A DNA stretch of 64,000 nucleotides from Paracraurococcus lichenis (GTDB lineage Bacteria > Pseudomonadota > Alphaproteobacteria > Acetobacterales > Acetobacteraceae). Below, piece after piece: positions 16,995 to 26,695 of this stretch. The notes beneath the pieces are model-generated. The model was not told the DNA's origin, did not search any database, and saw nothing but the letters and a program-made list of their open reading frames with translations. Position 1 is the first letter of the stretch. Each line of letters begins with the position of its first letter. The stretch is taken from assembly GCF_030657435.1 (NCBI RefSeq), contig NZ_JAUTWS010000001.1, positions 248,001-312,000 on the forward strand. The letters are read 5' to 3'. The position numbers and the translations under genes were made by a program.

Positions 16995-17032
16995 CGATGG
17001 CGGCCCCGTCCGGCGCGGTCGGTCGATGGCAT
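16991..17032 (-). CDS. possible 13-residue leader ORF overlapping the CoA-transferase start
   Basis: ATG at 17032, well placed after GGGGAGA, opens a 13-codon frame (MPSTDRAGRGRHR) whose TGA at 16991-16993 overlaps the GTG start of the CoA-transferase as GTGA. This suits translational coupling or a leader peptide. A single-base error in this region that joins the two frames would explain it equally well. Confidence 0.3.
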   Translation of the reverse strand: MPSTDRAGRGRHR

Positions 17033-17162
17033 GCCGTTTCTCTCCCCTGCCTGCTTGCGGGAAGCCTAGAGCAGTTCGCCGCGGGGCGGAAACCGGCGCG
17101 CCGGGGCGGGGAGGCCCCGGGGCCAGCGCCATGCCGCCGCGGCGCGCGCAGGCGCTTGCGCG

Positions 17163-17206
17163 CCTGAGCAGCCTTTCGCGGCCCAACCCGCGAAAGGCTG
17201 CTCAGG
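17163..17206. terminator. 19-bp perfect hairpin
   Basis: Positions 17163-17181 pair without mismatch to 17188-17206 around a 6-nt loop (CCCAAC). It lies between the end of the HWE kinase gene and the CoA-transferase promoter, so it can terminate minus-strand transcription from the kinase. This is the longest perfect stem seen in the window. Confidence 0.6.
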
Positions 17207-17219
17207 AGTTTGTTGCAGC

Positions 17220-17239
17220 GCAAACCCCGAGGGGTTTGC
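17220..17239. terminator. 20-bp palindromic terminator, copy 1
   Basis: GCAAACCCCGAGGGGTTTGC is a 9-bp stem with 2-nt centre that directly abuts the stop codon of the HWE kinase gene (minus strand). The same 20-bp palindrome, in reverse-complement form, follows the flippase gene at 38762-38781. Confidence 0.65.
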
Positions 17240-18310
17240 TTACGCGACGGGGGCGAGTTGCGTTGCCGGGATGCCGATGGTGCAGCGCAGGCCCGATGCT
17301 GCGAATTCCAGTCGGCTGGTCCCGCCCAGGCCATGCGCCATGCTGCGCTCGATCACCGTCAGGCCGAAGCCGCGCCGCTGCGGGGCGCGCACCGGCGGCC
17401 CGCCCGACTCATGCCAGCGGAGCAGCAGCCCCGCCGACCCCTGCCGCCAGGACAGCCAGACCCGGCCCTCCGGAACCGAAAGGGCGCCATGCTTGGCGGC
17501 ATTGGTCGCCAGCTCGTGCAGCGCCAGGCTGAGGGCGAGGGCGGCTGGCGGCCGCAGCAGCATGTCCGGCCCGCGGGTGGCGACACGCCCGCCGGCCCGG
17601 GCGGCATGCGGCCCGAGTTCCAGCGCGACCAGGGCGCGGAGCTGCGCGCCCTGCCGGCGGCTGCGGTGGAGCAGGCCATGCGCTGCGGCCAGCGCCCGCA
17701 GCCGTTGCTCGAGATCGCTGATGAAGTCCTCGACGCTGGTCGCGCCATGCCGGCTGAGCCGCACCAGAGCCTGGACATTCGCCATGATGTTCTTCAGCCG
17801 GTGATCGAGCTCGGCCATCAGGAAGGCCTGCTGGGAGGCGGCGGCGTTCCGCGCGGCCTCCCTCTCGGCCTCTTCGAGCGCGGCTTCCAGCCAGGCGGTG
17901 CGGAGTGCCGCGGCCGTGGCGCGCTCGGCTTCGCTCCAGGGCGGCGCCGCCGCGCCCCGCAGCCACAGGATGCGCTCGCGCGTCAGGGCGATGCTGAGGA
18001 GGCGGCCCGCGGCCGGCGCTTCGGGCGGCAGGCGGTCGAGGGCGATCAGGCCGCCCGGCGCCGCGCGGTCCAGCCAGGCGGCGAGGCGAACCGGCAGCGG
18101 CGCGTCCGGCCCGGCCGGCCCGAGCTCGGGTCCGGCGGCAAGGACGTCCAGCCGGTCGCAGGCGATGCTCCGGGCCAGATCGGCCCTGGCCCGGAGCAGT
18201 GCTGCGCCCGAGCCGCCGTCGGACGGCGCGGGCAGGCCCTGCGCCGGTTGGGAGGGGCCGTCCTTGGCGTCACTCGGGCCCAGGCTTTCCCTGGTTTCGG
18301 TCGCGAGCAT
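17240..18310 (-). CDS. HWE-family sensor histidine kinase
   Basis: 356 residues. The C-terminal half is an HWE kinase: phospho-acceptor His170 in AELDHRLKNIMANVQALVRLSRHG, N-box LALHELATNAAKHGALS, the Trp-x-Glu motif in LLLRWHESGGPPV that names the family, and GFGLTVIERSMAHGLGG. The N-terminal 150 residues (LARSIACDRLDVLAAG, ERILWLRG, PWSEAERATAAALR) resemble a degenerate GAF/PHY-type sensory module of bacteriophytochromes without a chromophore Cys. No membrane segment, so it is cytosolic. The partner regulator is unknown; the single-domain regulator at 14285 is a candidate. Confidence 0.85.
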   Translation of the reverse strand: MLATETRESLGPSDAKDGPSQPAQGLPAPSDGGSGAALLRARADLARSIACDRLDVLAAGPELGPAGPDAPLPVRLAAWLDRAAPGGLIALDRLPPEAPAAGRLLSIALTRERILWLRGAAAPPWSEAERATAAALRTAWLEAALEEAEREAARNAAASQQAFLMAELDHRLKNIMANVQALVRLSRHGATSVEDFISDLEQRLRALAAAHGLLHRSRRQGAQLRALVALELGPHAARAGGRVATRGPDMLLRPPAALALSLALHELATNAAKHGALSVPEGRVWLSWRQGSAGLLLRWHESGGPPVRAPQRRGFGLTVIERSMAHGLGGTSRLEFAASGLRCTIGIPATQLAPVA

Positions 18311-18608
18311 GTCCAGTCAGGCGATTTGTTGTCGAATCTTTTCGGGTCTGCGCCGGTGGATGTAAAGGAAAATGTGAGACCATGTCTTGCAAGATGTGCT
18401 CCCACTTTCGGTTATGTCTTGAAATGGACAAACAGGCCCGCTTACCCGCATTCGACATGCGGACCGATCCCGGCAGGCCGGGCCGGCCGCGGGCGGCGCC
18501 ATCGCGCGCCGTCCGGGCATCGCTTTTGCTTCAAATGGACGGCACCTTCGGGCAGATAGGGCCTCGGCCCGGCAGCAGGGCCGCTTTCCAAAAAGGGCAC
18601 GCGATTCA
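18311..18608. promoter_or_regulatory. divergent intergenic region between HWE kinase and glycogen operon
   Basis: This 298-bp gap is relatively AT-rich. It contains the perfect 10-bp palindrome TCTTGCAAGA (18385-18394) and a second TGTCTTG motif (18415-18421), a plausible dyad for a regulator controlling the kinase or glgP. No sigma-factor consensus was convincing, and no RNA gene was recognised. Confidence 0.35.
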
Positions 18609-21065
18609 GTGACGGATGTGATGGAACCCCTCGACGCGGCCGAGGATGCGGCGGCGCTGCGCGATGCGATCGTGCGCAAGCTCACCTACGACCTGGGGAA
18701 GAGCCGAAGCGGCGCGCGTGACCGCGACTGGTTCCTCGCCACCGCACTCGCCGTGCGCGACCGGGTCATCGACCGCTGGCTGGATGCGACCCGCGCCGCC
18801 TACGAGACGGGGCAGAAGCAGGTCTACTACCTCAGCCTGGAATTCCTCGTCGGCCGGCTGCTGCGCGACAGCGTCAGCAATCTCGGCATGATGGACACGC
18901 TGCGGGAGGCGCTGGCACCGCTCGGGGTCGATTTCGACGCGGTGCGGCAGGCGGAATCCGATGCCGCGCTGGGCAATGGCGGCCTCGGCCGGCTCGCCGC
19001 CTGCTTCATGGAGAGCCTGGCGAGCCTCGCCATCCCCGCCTTCGGCTACGGCATCCGCTACGAGCACGGCCTGTTCCGGCAGATCCTGCGCGAGGGCTGG
19101 CAGCACGAATACCCCGAGGACTGGCTGACCTTCGGCAACCCCTGGGAATTCGCCCGGCCGGAGATCGCGCACGACATCGGCTTTGGTGGCTCGGTGGAGG
19201 CGGTGCGCGTCTCCGAGAGCGAGGTGCGGCATGTCTGGCACCCCGCCGAGACAGTGCAGGCCGTGGCCTATGACACGCCGGTGGTTGGCTGGCGCGGGAA
19301 GCATGTGAACACGCTGCGCCTCTGGTCCGCCCGGGCGCTCGACCCGCTGAAGCTCGAGGCCTTCAATTTCGGCGACCATGTCGGCGCGCTGGCCGACCGC
19401 ATGCGGCAGGAGGCGATCTCCAAGGTCCTCTACCCCTCTGACGAGACGCCGGCGGGGCAGGAACTGCGGCTGCGGCAGGAATACTTCTTCACCTCGGCCG
19501 CGCTGCAGGACCTCGTCCGGCGGCACCTGCGCGTCTATGGCGACCTCACCGGCCTGCCGGAGAAGGTGGCGATCCAGCTCAACGACACGCATCCGGCGAT
19601 CGCGGTCGCCGAGCTGATGCGCATCTGCGTCGACCTGCACGGCATGTCCTGGGAGGAGGCCTGGGCGGTCACCCGCGGCTGCATCAACTACACCAACCAC
19701 ACCCTGCTGCCGGAGGCGCTGGAGAGCTGGGCGGTGCCCTTGATGGAGCGGCTGCTGCCGCGCCACATGCAGATCATCTACCTCATCAACGCGCACCACC
19801 TGGACGCGGTGCGGGCGGCGCATCCGGGCGATGTCCGGCTGCTCGCCAGCGTCTCATTGATCGAGGAGAGCCATGGCCGGCGCGTGCGCATGGGGCATCT
19901 CGCCTTCGTCGGCTCCTTCAAGGTCAACGGCGTCTCCGCCCTGCACTCCGACCTGCTGAAGAAGACCGTCTTCCGCGACTTCCACACCCTGGCGCCGGAG
20001 CGGATCACCAACAAGACCAACGGCATCACCTTCCGCCGCTGGCTGCACCAGGCCAATCCCGGGCTGGCCGGGCTGCTGGTGGAGGCGGTGGGACCCGCGG
20101 TGCTCGACGATGCCGGGCGGCTGGAGGCGGCGATCCCGCTGGCCGAGGACGCGGCCTTCCGGGACCGCTTCGCCGCGGTGAAGCGCGCGAACAAGGAGGC
20201 GCTGGCGGCGCTGATCCGCCAGCAGCTCGACCTGCGGGTCGATCCCGGCGCCATGTTCGACGTCCAGATCAAGCGCATCCACGAATACAAGCGCCAGTTG
20301 CTGAACATCCTGGAGACAGTGGCGCTCTACGATGCGATCCGCGCCCAGCCCCACCTCGACTGGGTGCCGCGGGTAAAAATCTTCGCCGGCAAGGCGGCGG
20401 CCAGCTATCACCGCGCCAAGCTGATCATCAAGCTGGCGCATGACGTGGCGCGGGTGGTGAACAGCGACCCGACCGTGCGCAACCTGCTGCGCGTCGCCTT
20501 CCTGCCGAACTACAACGTCTCGCTGGCCGAGATGATCGTGCCGGCCGCCGACCTGTCCGAGCAGATCTCGACCGCGGGCATGGAGGCCTCGGGCACCGGC
20601 AACATGAAGCTGGCGCTGAACGGCGCGCTGACCATCGGCACGCTCGACGGCGCCAATGTCGAGATCCGCGAGCGGGTGGGCGACCCCAATATCTTCATCT
20701 TCGGCCTGACGACCGAGGAGGTGGAGGCCCGCCGCCATGACGGGTCGCATGGCGCCGGGGCCGTCCAGGCCTCGCCGCGACTCGGCGAGGTGCTGGAGGC
20801 GGTCGAGTCGGGCGTCTTCTCGCCGGACGATCGCGGCCGCTACCGCGACCTGATGGGGTCCATCCGCGGTCACGACTATTTCATGGTCGGCGCGGATTTC
20901 GACAGCTACTTCGATGCCCAGCGCCGGGCCGATTCGCGCTGGCAGGACCCCGTTGCCTGGTGGCGCAGCGCGGTGCTCAACACGGCGCAGGTCGGCTGGT
21001 TTTCCTCCGACCGCACCATCGCCGAATATGCGGCGGAGATCTGGCGGGTGCCGGTCGGGGGCTGA
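18609..21065 (+). CDS. glgP: glycogen/maltodextrin phosphorylase
   Basis: 818 residues, the full family length. It releases glucose-1-phosphate from the non-reducing ends of glycogen using PLP. Signatures are [52 protein letters not shown], and the PLP-Lys region [28 protein letters not shown]. Start is GTG 18609 or ATG 18621; the choice changes only four residues. First gene of a glycogen operon: glgC begins 29 bp downstream. Confidence 0.96.
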   Translation: MTDVMEPLDAAEDAAALRDAIVRKLTYDLGKSRSGARDRDWFLATALAVRDRVIDRWLDATRAAYETGQKQVYYLSLEFLVGRLLRDSVSNLGMMDTLREALAPLGVDFDAVRQAESDAALGNGGLGRLAACFMESLASLAIPAFGYGIRYEHGLFRQILREGWQHEYPEDWLTFGNPWEFARPEIAHDIGFGGSVEAVRVSESEVRHVWHPAETVQAVAYDTPVVGWRGKHVNTLRLWSARALDPLKLEAFNFGDHVGALADRMRQEAISKVLYPSDETPAGQELRLRQEYFFTSAALQDLVRRHLRVYGDLTGLPEKVAIQLNDTHPAIAVAELMRICVDLHGMSWEEAWAVTRGCINYTNHTLLPEALESWAVPLMERLLPRHMQIIYLINAHHLDAVRAAHPGDVRLLASVSLIEESHGRRVRMGHLAFVGSFKVNGVSALHSDLLKKTVFRDFHTLAPERITNKTNGITFRRWLHQANPGLAGLLVEAVGPAVLDDAGRLEAAIPLAEDAAFRDRFAAVKRANKEALAALIRQQLDLRVDPGAMFDVQIKRIHEYKRQLLNILETVALYDAIRAQPHLDWVPRVKIFAGKAAASYHRAKLIIKLAHDVARVVNSDPTVRNLLRVAFLPNYNVSLAEMIVPAADLSEQISTAGMEASGTGNMKLALNGALTIGTLDGANVEIRERVGDPNIFIFGLTTEEVEARRHDGSHGAGAVQASPRLGEVLEAVESGVFSPDDRGRYRDLMGSIRGHDYFMVGADFDSYFDAQRRADSRWQDPVAWWRSAVLNTAQVGWFSSDRTIAEYAAEIWRVPVGG

Positions 21066-21094
21066 GGCCCGGCGGGCACCGGGGGGATGGGACG

Positions 21095-22366
21095 ATGCCG
21101 ATGTCGAGGACCCGGACCGAGGGCCCGCTCGCTCGCACCGCCATGGCCTTCGTGCTGGCGGGCGGGCGCGGCAGCCGGCTGATGGAACTGACGGACAAGC
21201 GGGCCAAGCCGGCGGTCTTCTTCGGCGGCAAGTCGCGCATCATCGACTTCGCCCTGTCGAACGCGCTCAACTCCGGCGTGCGCCGCGTGGCGGTGGCGAC
21301 GCAGTACAAGGCGCATAGCCTGATCCGCCACCTGCAGCGCGGCTGGAACTTCCTCCGGCCCGAGCGGAACGAGAGCTTCGACATCCTGCCGGCCAGCCAG
21401 CGGGTGTCGGAGCACAACTGGTATCTCGGCACGGCCGATGCGGTGTACCAGAACATCGACATCATCGAAGACCTGGCGCCGCGGCACATCGTCATCCTCG
21501 CCGGCGACCACGTCTACAAGATGGACTACGAGGTGATGCTGCAGCAGCACCTCGACAGCGGCGCCGGCGTGACCGTGAGCTGCATGACGGTCCCGCGGGA
21601 GGAGGCGAGGGGCTTCGGCGTCATGGCGGTCGATGCCTCCGGCCGGATCACCGAATTCCTCGAGAAGCCCGCCGATCCGCCCGGCATGCCCGGCGATCCC
21701 GCGCGGTCGCTCGCCAGCATGGGCATCTATGTCTTCGAGACGCGGATGCTGGTCGCGCAGCTCCGCCGCGACGCGGCCGACCCGGCCTCGGCGCATGATT
21801 TCGGCAAGGACATCATCCCGCGCATGGTCGCCGATGGCCAGGCCCAGGCGCACCGCTTCGAGGCGAGCGTCGTCCGCTCCGCCGCCGAGACGGCGCCCTA
21901 CTGGCGCGATGTCGGCACGGTGGATGCCTATTGGGAGGCGAATATCGACCTCACCGATGTCGTGCCCCCACTCGACATCTTCGACCATGACTGGCCGATC
22001 TGGACCTATGCCGAGGTGGTGCCGCCGGCCAAGTTCGTCCACGACCTCGCGGGACGGCGGGGGGAGGCGATCAGCTCCCTCGTCTCCGGCGGCTGCATCG
22101 TCTCCGGCGCGACCGCCAGGCGCTCGCTGCTCTGCACCGGCGTGCGCCTGCACTCCTATGCCAGGGTGGATGGCGCGGTGCTGCTGCCGCAGGTCGATGT
22201 CGGCCGGCATGCGCGGCTGGCCAATGTCGTCGTCGACCGCGGCGTCCGTATCCCGGCCGGGCTGGTGGTGGGCGAGGATCCGGTGGCGGATGCGCGGCGC
22301 TTCCGCCGCACGGAGAAGGGCGTCTGCCTGATCACCCAGGCCATGCTGGACAAGCTCGCGGCATGA
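21095..22366 (+). CDS. glgC: glucose-1-phosphate adenylyltransferase
   Basis: 423 residues. It makes ADP-glucose from ATP and glucose-1-phosphate, the committed step of bacterial glycogen synthesis. The N-terminal nucleotidyltransferase motif [37 protein letters not shown], the product-site block [23 protein letters not shown], and the C-terminal left-handed beta-helix ([26 protein letters not shown]) are all visible. The stop overlaps the glgA start by 4 nt. Confidence 0.96.
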   Translation: MPMSRTRTEGPLARTAMAFVLAGGRGSRLMELTDKRAKPAVFFGGKSRIIDFALSNALNSGVRRVAVATQYKAHSLIRHLQRGWNFLRPERNESFDILPASQRVSEHNWYLGTADAVYQNIDIIEDLAPRHIVILAGDHVYKMDYEVMLQQHLDSGAGVTVSCMTVPREEARGFGVMAVDASGRITEFLEKPADPPGMPGDPARSLASMGIYVFETRMLVAQLRRDAADPASAHDFGKDIIPRMVADGQAQAHRFEASVVRSAAETAPYWRDVGTVDAYWEANIDLTDVVPPLDIFDHDWPIWTYAEVVPPAKFVHDLAGRRGEAISSLVSGGCIVSGATARRSLLCTGVRLHSYARVDGAVLLPQVDVGRHARLANVVVDRGVRIPAGLVVGEDPVADARRFRRTEKGVCLITQAMLDKLAA

Positions 22367-23799
22367 CGCTGCGGGTGCTCGCGGCGGCCTCGGAAGCCTT
22401 CCCGCTGGTCAAGACCGGCGGTCTCGCCGATGTGGCGGGCGCGCTGCCGGCGGCGCTGGCGGCGGAGGGCATCGCGGTCACCACCCTGCTGCCGGGCTAC
22501 CCGGCCGTCATGCGCGCGGTCTCGGGCGCGGCGGAGGCGCTGGTCCTGCCCGACCGCTTCGGCCCGGCGCGGCTGCTGCGGGCGCGAGCCGGCGGCCTCG
22601 ATGTGCTGGTGCTGGACGCGCCAAGGCATTTCGACCGCCCGGGCAATCCCTATAACGGCCCGGATGGCGAGCCCTGGGAGGACAACGGCCTCCGCTTCGC
22701 CGCCCTCGGCTTCGCCGCGGCGGAGGCCGCCCTCGCGCTCGGCTTCGATGCGCTGCATGCGCATGACTGGCAGGCGGGCCTCGCGCCGGCCTATCTGCGG
22801 CTCGGCGCGCCGCGGCGCGTGCCCAGCGTCTTCACCATCCACAACCTGGCCTTCCAGGGGCAATTCCCGCCCTCGCTGCTGCCGCGCCTCGGCCTGCCGC
22901 CCGGCGCCTGGAGCCTCGAGGGACTCGAGTATTTCGGCTCGGTCGGCTTCCTGAAATCCGGCCTCTGGTATGCCGACCGCATCACCACCGTCTCCCCCAC
23001 CTATGCCGAGGAGATCCGCACGCCGCAGGGCGGCATGGGGCTGGACGGGCTGCTGCGCGGCCGCGCCGGCGAGGTCTCCGGCATCCTGAACGGGCTGGAC
23101 GTCGCGGCCTGGGACCCGGCGACCGACCCGGCGCTGGCGGCGCGCTTCTCGGCTGCCGACCGGGCGCCGCGCGCGGCCAACCGGACGGCGCTGCAGGCGC
23201 GCTTCGGCCTCGCCGAGGATCCCGCGGCGCCGCTCTTCGCCTTCGTCGGCCGGCTGGCCTGGCAGAAGGGCGTGGACCTGATCCTGGAGGCGCTGCCGGC
23301 GCTGCTCGACGCCGGCGGGCAGCTTGCCCTCCTCGGCACCGGGGAGGCGGCGCTGGAGGCGCGCTGCCGCGCCGCGGCCGCCGCGCATCCCGGCCGGGTC
23401 GGCGCCGTGATCGGCTTCGACGAGGGGCTGGCGCGGCTGGCCTATGGCGGCGCCGATTGCGTGCTCGTGCCCTCGCGCTTCGAGCCCTGCGGCCTCGCCC
23501 AGCTCTGCGCCCTGCGCTACGGCGCGCCGCCGCTGGTCGCCCGCACCGGCGGGCTGGCGGATACGGTGATCGATGCCAACGAGATGGCGCTGGCCGCCGG
23601 CTGCGCGACCGGCCTGCAATCGGCCCCGGGCGATGCCGCGATGCTGGCCGCGGCGATCCAGCGGACCGCCGCGCTGGTCCGCGACAGGGCGGCCTGGGCA
23701 CGCATCCAGGCCAATGCGCTGGCCTGCGACGTCTCCTGGCGCCGCTCCGCCGCGCGCTATGCCGCGCTGTTCCGGGAGATCGCGGCCCCGCATGGCTGA
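22363..23799 (+). CDS. glgA: glycogen synthase (ADP-glucose)
   Basis: 478 residues of GT5. It adds glucose from ADP-glucose to growing alpha-1,4 chains. The ADP-glucose loop KTGGLADV is at residues 17-24, [14 protein letters not shown] is the family block, and the C-terminal catalytic region [19 protein letters not shown] is complete. Translationally coupled to glgC (ATGA) and overlapping glgX by 8 nt. Confidence 0.96.
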   Translation: MTLRVLAAASEAFPLVKTGGLADVAGALPAALAAEGIAVTTLLPGYPAVMRAVSGAAEALVLPDRFGPARLLRARAGGLDVLVLDAPRHFDRPGNPYNGPDGEPWEDNGLRFAALGFAAAEAALALGFDALHAHDWQAGLAPAYLRLGAPRRVPSVFTIHNLAFQGQFPPSLLPRLGLPPGAWSLEGLEYFGSVGFLKSGLWYADRITTVSPTYAEEIRTPQGGMGLDGLLRGRAGEVSGILNGLDVAAWDPATDPALAARFSAADRAPRAANRTALQARFGLAEDPAAPLFAFVGRLAWQKGVDLILEALPALLDAGGQLALLGTGEAALEARCRAAAAAHPGRVGAVIGFDEGLARLAYGGADCVLVPSRFEPCGLAQLCALRYGAPPLVARTGGLADTVIDANEMALAAGCATGLQSAPGDAAMLAAAIQRTAALVRDRAAWARIQANALACDVSWRRSAARYAALFREIAAPHG

Positions 23800-25816
23800 G
23801 ATCGGGGAAGGCCGGCCGGAGCCGCTCGGCGCCACCGCCGATGCGGCCGGCGTGAATGTTGCCGTGGTCGCGCCGGATGCGACCGCAATCGAGCTCTGCC
23901 TCTTCGACGCCATCCGCGACGTGCAGATCGCCTGCCACCCCCTGCCGGGACGGACGGGCGATGTCTGGCACGGCCATGTGCCGGGGATCGGGCCGGGGGC
24001 GCGCTACGGCCTGCGCGCCCATGGACCCTGGGAGCCGTGGGCCGGCCATCGCTTCGATCCCGCGAAGCTGCTGCTCGATCCCTGGGCCAGGCGCATCGAC
24101 CGGCCCTTCCGCCTGCATGAGAGCCAGTTGCGCCACGGCGCCGACAGCGCCCCCTTCGTGCCGAAGGCCGTCGTCCCGGTGCCGGAGGCGCCCGCGCCGC
24201 CGCCGCCCGCCTCGCCCGGACCCCGCGTGATCTACGAGCTGCACGTGCGCGGCTTCACGCGGCTGCATCCGGAGGTACCGGAGGAGCTGCGCGGCACCTT
24301 CGCCGGCCTCGGCCATCCCGCGGCGATCGCGCATCTGCGCGCGCTCGGCGTCACCCATGTCGAGCTGATGCCGGCGGCGGCCGGCATCGATGAGCGGCAC
24401 CTGCCGCCGCTCGGCCTCAACAACCACTGGAACTACAACCCGGTGCTCTTCCTCGCGCCCGACCCGCGCCTGGCGCCCGGCGGGATGGAGGAGGTGCGGG
24501 CCGCCATCGCCGCGCTGCGCGCCGCGGGCATCGGGGCAATCCTCGATGTCGTCTACAACCATAGCGGGGAGGGGGACGAGGACGGCCCGACGCTCTCCCT
24601 CCGCGGCCTCGCCAACCGCGCCTTCCACCGCTTCGCGCCGGACGGCCGCTACGCCAACGAGGCCGGCTGCGGCAATACCCTGGCGCTGGACCGGCCCTGG
24701 CCCCTGCGCCTGGCCATGGATGCCATGCGGCACTGGGTCCTGGCGGCGGGCGTGGAGGGGTTCCGGCTCGACCTCGCCACCGTGCTCGGCCGGCGCGAGG
24801 GCGGCTTCGATCCGCATGCCCCGCTGCTGCAGGCCATGCGGCAGGACCCGCTGCTGCGCGAGAGGATCGTCATCGCCGAGCCCTGGGATATCGGCTGGGG
24901 CGGCTATCGCCTCGGCGAATTCCCGCCGGGCTGGGGCGAATGGAACGACCGCTTCCGCGACACGGTCCGCCGCTTCTGGCGCGGCGATGCCGGGATGGTG
25001 CCGGACCTCGCCACGCGGCTGGCCGGCTCGGCCGACCTCTTCGGCCCGGCGCGTCGGCGCGTCTCCGACAGCATCAACTACGTCACCTCGCATGACGGCT
25101 TCACCCTCGCCGACCTGGTCGCCTTCACCCGCAAGCGCAACGAGGCCAATGGCGAGCACGGCCATGACGGCCACAACGAGAACCACTCCTGGAACGGCGG
25201 GGTGGAGGGGCCGACCGAGGATCCCGCGGTGCTGGCCCGCCGCGCCGGCGACGTGCGGGCCCTGCTGGCGACGCTCCTGGCGGCGCGGGGCACGCCCATG
25301 CTCTCCATGGGCGACGAATGCGGCCGCAGCCAGGGCGGCAACAACAACGCCTATGCGCAGGACAACCCGGTCTCCTGGCTCGACTGGGCGGGGATGGACC
25401 GCGGGCTGATGGAGTTCGCCGCGCGGCTGGTGCGGGCGCGGCTCGAGCATCCGGCGCTGCATGCCGACCGGGTGCTGACCGGCCTGCCGCAGGATGGCGG
25501 CGGGCTGCCGGACGTCGCCTGGCTGCGGCCGGATGGCGCGGCGATGGGACCGGCGGACTGGGCGGAGGCAGGCCGGCGCAGCCTGGTCGCGGTGCTCTAC
25601 GAGCCGCCGCGCGGCGGGCAGGCGGCCGACCGGGTGCTGGTCGCCCTGCAGGGCGGGGCGGAGGCGCTGCCGCTCGCCCTGCCGGCGCCGCGCCCGGGCT
25701 TCGTCTGGCAGGTGCTGGCTGACAGTGTTGGGCCTGAGCGGGAGGGGCCCGTCGCGGAACCGCTCCTCCTCGCCCCGCGCAGCGTGCTGCTGCTGGCGGA
25801 GACGCCGGCGGTCTGA
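23792..25816 (+). CDS. glgX: glycogen debranching enzyme
   Basis: 674 residues of GH13. It hydrolyses alpha-1,6 branch points of phosphorylase-limited glycogen. An N-terminal CBM48-like domain (PLGATADAAGVNVAVVAPDATAIELCLFD) precedes the catalytic barrel with AILDVVYNHSGEGDE, nucleophile Asp in VEGFRLDLATVLG, acid Glu in IVIAEPWDIGWGGY and YVTSHDGFTLADL. The protein is slightly shorter than typical GlgX. Last gene of the glg operon; no branching enzyme glgB follows, although degradation enzymes flank both ends. Confidence 0.94.
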   Translation: MAEIGEGRPEPLGATADAAGVNVAVVAPDATAIELCLFDAIRDVQIACHPLPGRTGDVWHGHVPGIGPGARYGLRAHGPWEPWAGHRFDPAKLLLDPWARRIDRPFRLHESQLRHGADSAPFVPKAVVPVPEAPAPPPPASPGPRVIYELHVRGFTRLHPEVPEELRGTFAGLGHPAAIAHLRALGVTHVELMPAAAGIDERHLPPLGLNNHWNYNPVLFLAPDPRLAPGGMEEVRAAIAALRAAGIGAILDVVYNHSGEGDEDGPTLSLRGLANRAFHRFAPDGRYANEAGCGNTLALDRPWPLRLAMDAMRHWVLAAGVEGFRLDLATVLGRREGGFDPHAPLLQAMRQDPLLRERIVIAEPWDIGWGGYRLGEFPPGWGEWNDRFRDTVRRFWRGDAGMVPDLATRLAGSADLFGPARRRVSDSINYVTSHDGFTLADLVAFTRKRNEANGEHGHDGHNENHSWNGGVEGPTEDPAVLARRAGDVRALLATLLAARGTPMLSMGDECGRSQGGNNNAYAQDNPVSWLDWAGMDRGLMEFAARLVRARLEHPALHADRVLTGLPQDGGGLPDVAWLRPDGAAMGPADWAEAGRRSLVAVLYEPPRGGQAADRVLVALQGGAEALPLALPAPRPGFVWQVLADSVGPEREGPVAEPLLLAPRSVLLLAETPAV

Positions 25817-25933
25817 GCCGCGGTTGTCGCCCGCGGCCCGCGGCCCCATGCTGCGCTGCGGCCAGACAGGGGGCCGGACAGGGGACAGCATGCGCGCGGG
25901 ACAGGAGATCGGGCGACGGGGAAGGGCGGGCCG

Positions 25934-26695
25934 GTGACCGCGCCGCTGGTCTCGCTGCGCGGCGTCGCCAAGCGCTACGCGACCGGAACCCTCGCGGTGC
26001 GGGGGATCGAGCTCGACATCCGGCCCGGCGATTTCCTCGCGCTCCTCGGCCCCTCCGGCTGCGGCAAGTCCACCCTGCTGCGCATGATCGCCGGCCTGGC
26101 GGAGCCGACCGCCGGCCGCATCGACTGGCCCGGCGGCACGCCCGGCCCGCGCGACATCGGCTTCGTCTTCCAGGAGCCGACGCTGATGCCCTGGGCGACG
26201 GCGCTGGCCAATGTCGCCCTGCCGCTGGACCTCGCCGGCGTGCCGGGGCGGGAGGCCGAGGCGCGCGCCGCCGCCATGCTGGCGCGGGTCGGCCTGCAGG
26301 GCTTCGAGCAGGCCTATCCCCGCGCCCTGTCCGGCGGGATGCGCATGCGCGTCTCCATCGCCCGCGCCCTGGTGACGCGCCCGCGCCTGCTGCTGCTGGA
26401 CGAGCCCTTCGCGGCGCTCGACGAGATCACCCGCTTCCGGCTGAACAACGACCTGCTGGAGCTCTGGGAGGCCGAGCGCTTCACCGTGGTCTTCGTGACC
26501 CATTCCGTCTTCGAGAGCGTCTACCTCGCCCGCCGCATCGTGGTCATGGCGCCGCGCCCCGGCCGCATGCATGCCGAGCTGGCGGTGGCGGCGGCGCGGC
26601 GGGGCGAGGCCTTCCGCACCTCGGCCGACTATGCCGCGCATTGCCGGGAGGTGTCGGAGGCGCTCGGCCTCGCCATGGCGGGAGAGGCCGCGTGA
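25934..26695 (+). CDS. ABC transporter ATP-binding protein (nitrate/sulfonate/pyrimidine type)
   Basis: 253 residues. Walker A GPSGCGKST, Q-loop FVFQEPTLMPW, signature LSGGMRMRVSIARAL, Walker B LLLLDEPFAALD and the switch His in VFVTHSVFES are complete. The sequence type matches the SsuB/TauB/ThiZ group, which powers uptake of sulfonates, nitrate or thiamine-precursor pyrimidines. GTG 25934 is the best start; it overlaps a short upstream frame. The permease gene begins within its stop codon (GTGA). No substrate-binding protein gene is adjacent. Confidence 0.9.
   Translation: MTAPLVSLRGVAKRYATGTLAVRGIELDIRPGDFLALLGPSGCGKSTLLRMIAGLAEPTAGRIDWPGGTPGPRDIGFVFQEPTLMPWATALANVALPLDLAGVPGREAEARAAAMLARVGLQGFEQAYPRALSGGMRMRVSIARALVTRPRLLLLDEPFAALDEITRFRLNNDLLELWEAERFTVVFVTHSVFESVYLARRIVVMAPRPGRMHAELAVAAARRGEAFRTSADYAAHCREVSEALGLAMAGEAA

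Noticed and set aside
15706..17334. Long upstream extension of the Bug receptor frame at 14746-15705 (862 codons in all)
   Set aside because: The real protein starts with a signal peptide at 15705 behind AGGAGAG. The rest runs in a shifted frame of the CoA-transferase gene.
14285..18310. Response regulator and HWE kinase as a two-component pair
   Set aside because: They are on opposite strands and separated by the Bug and CoA-transferase genes. Pairing is possible but not supported by sequence.
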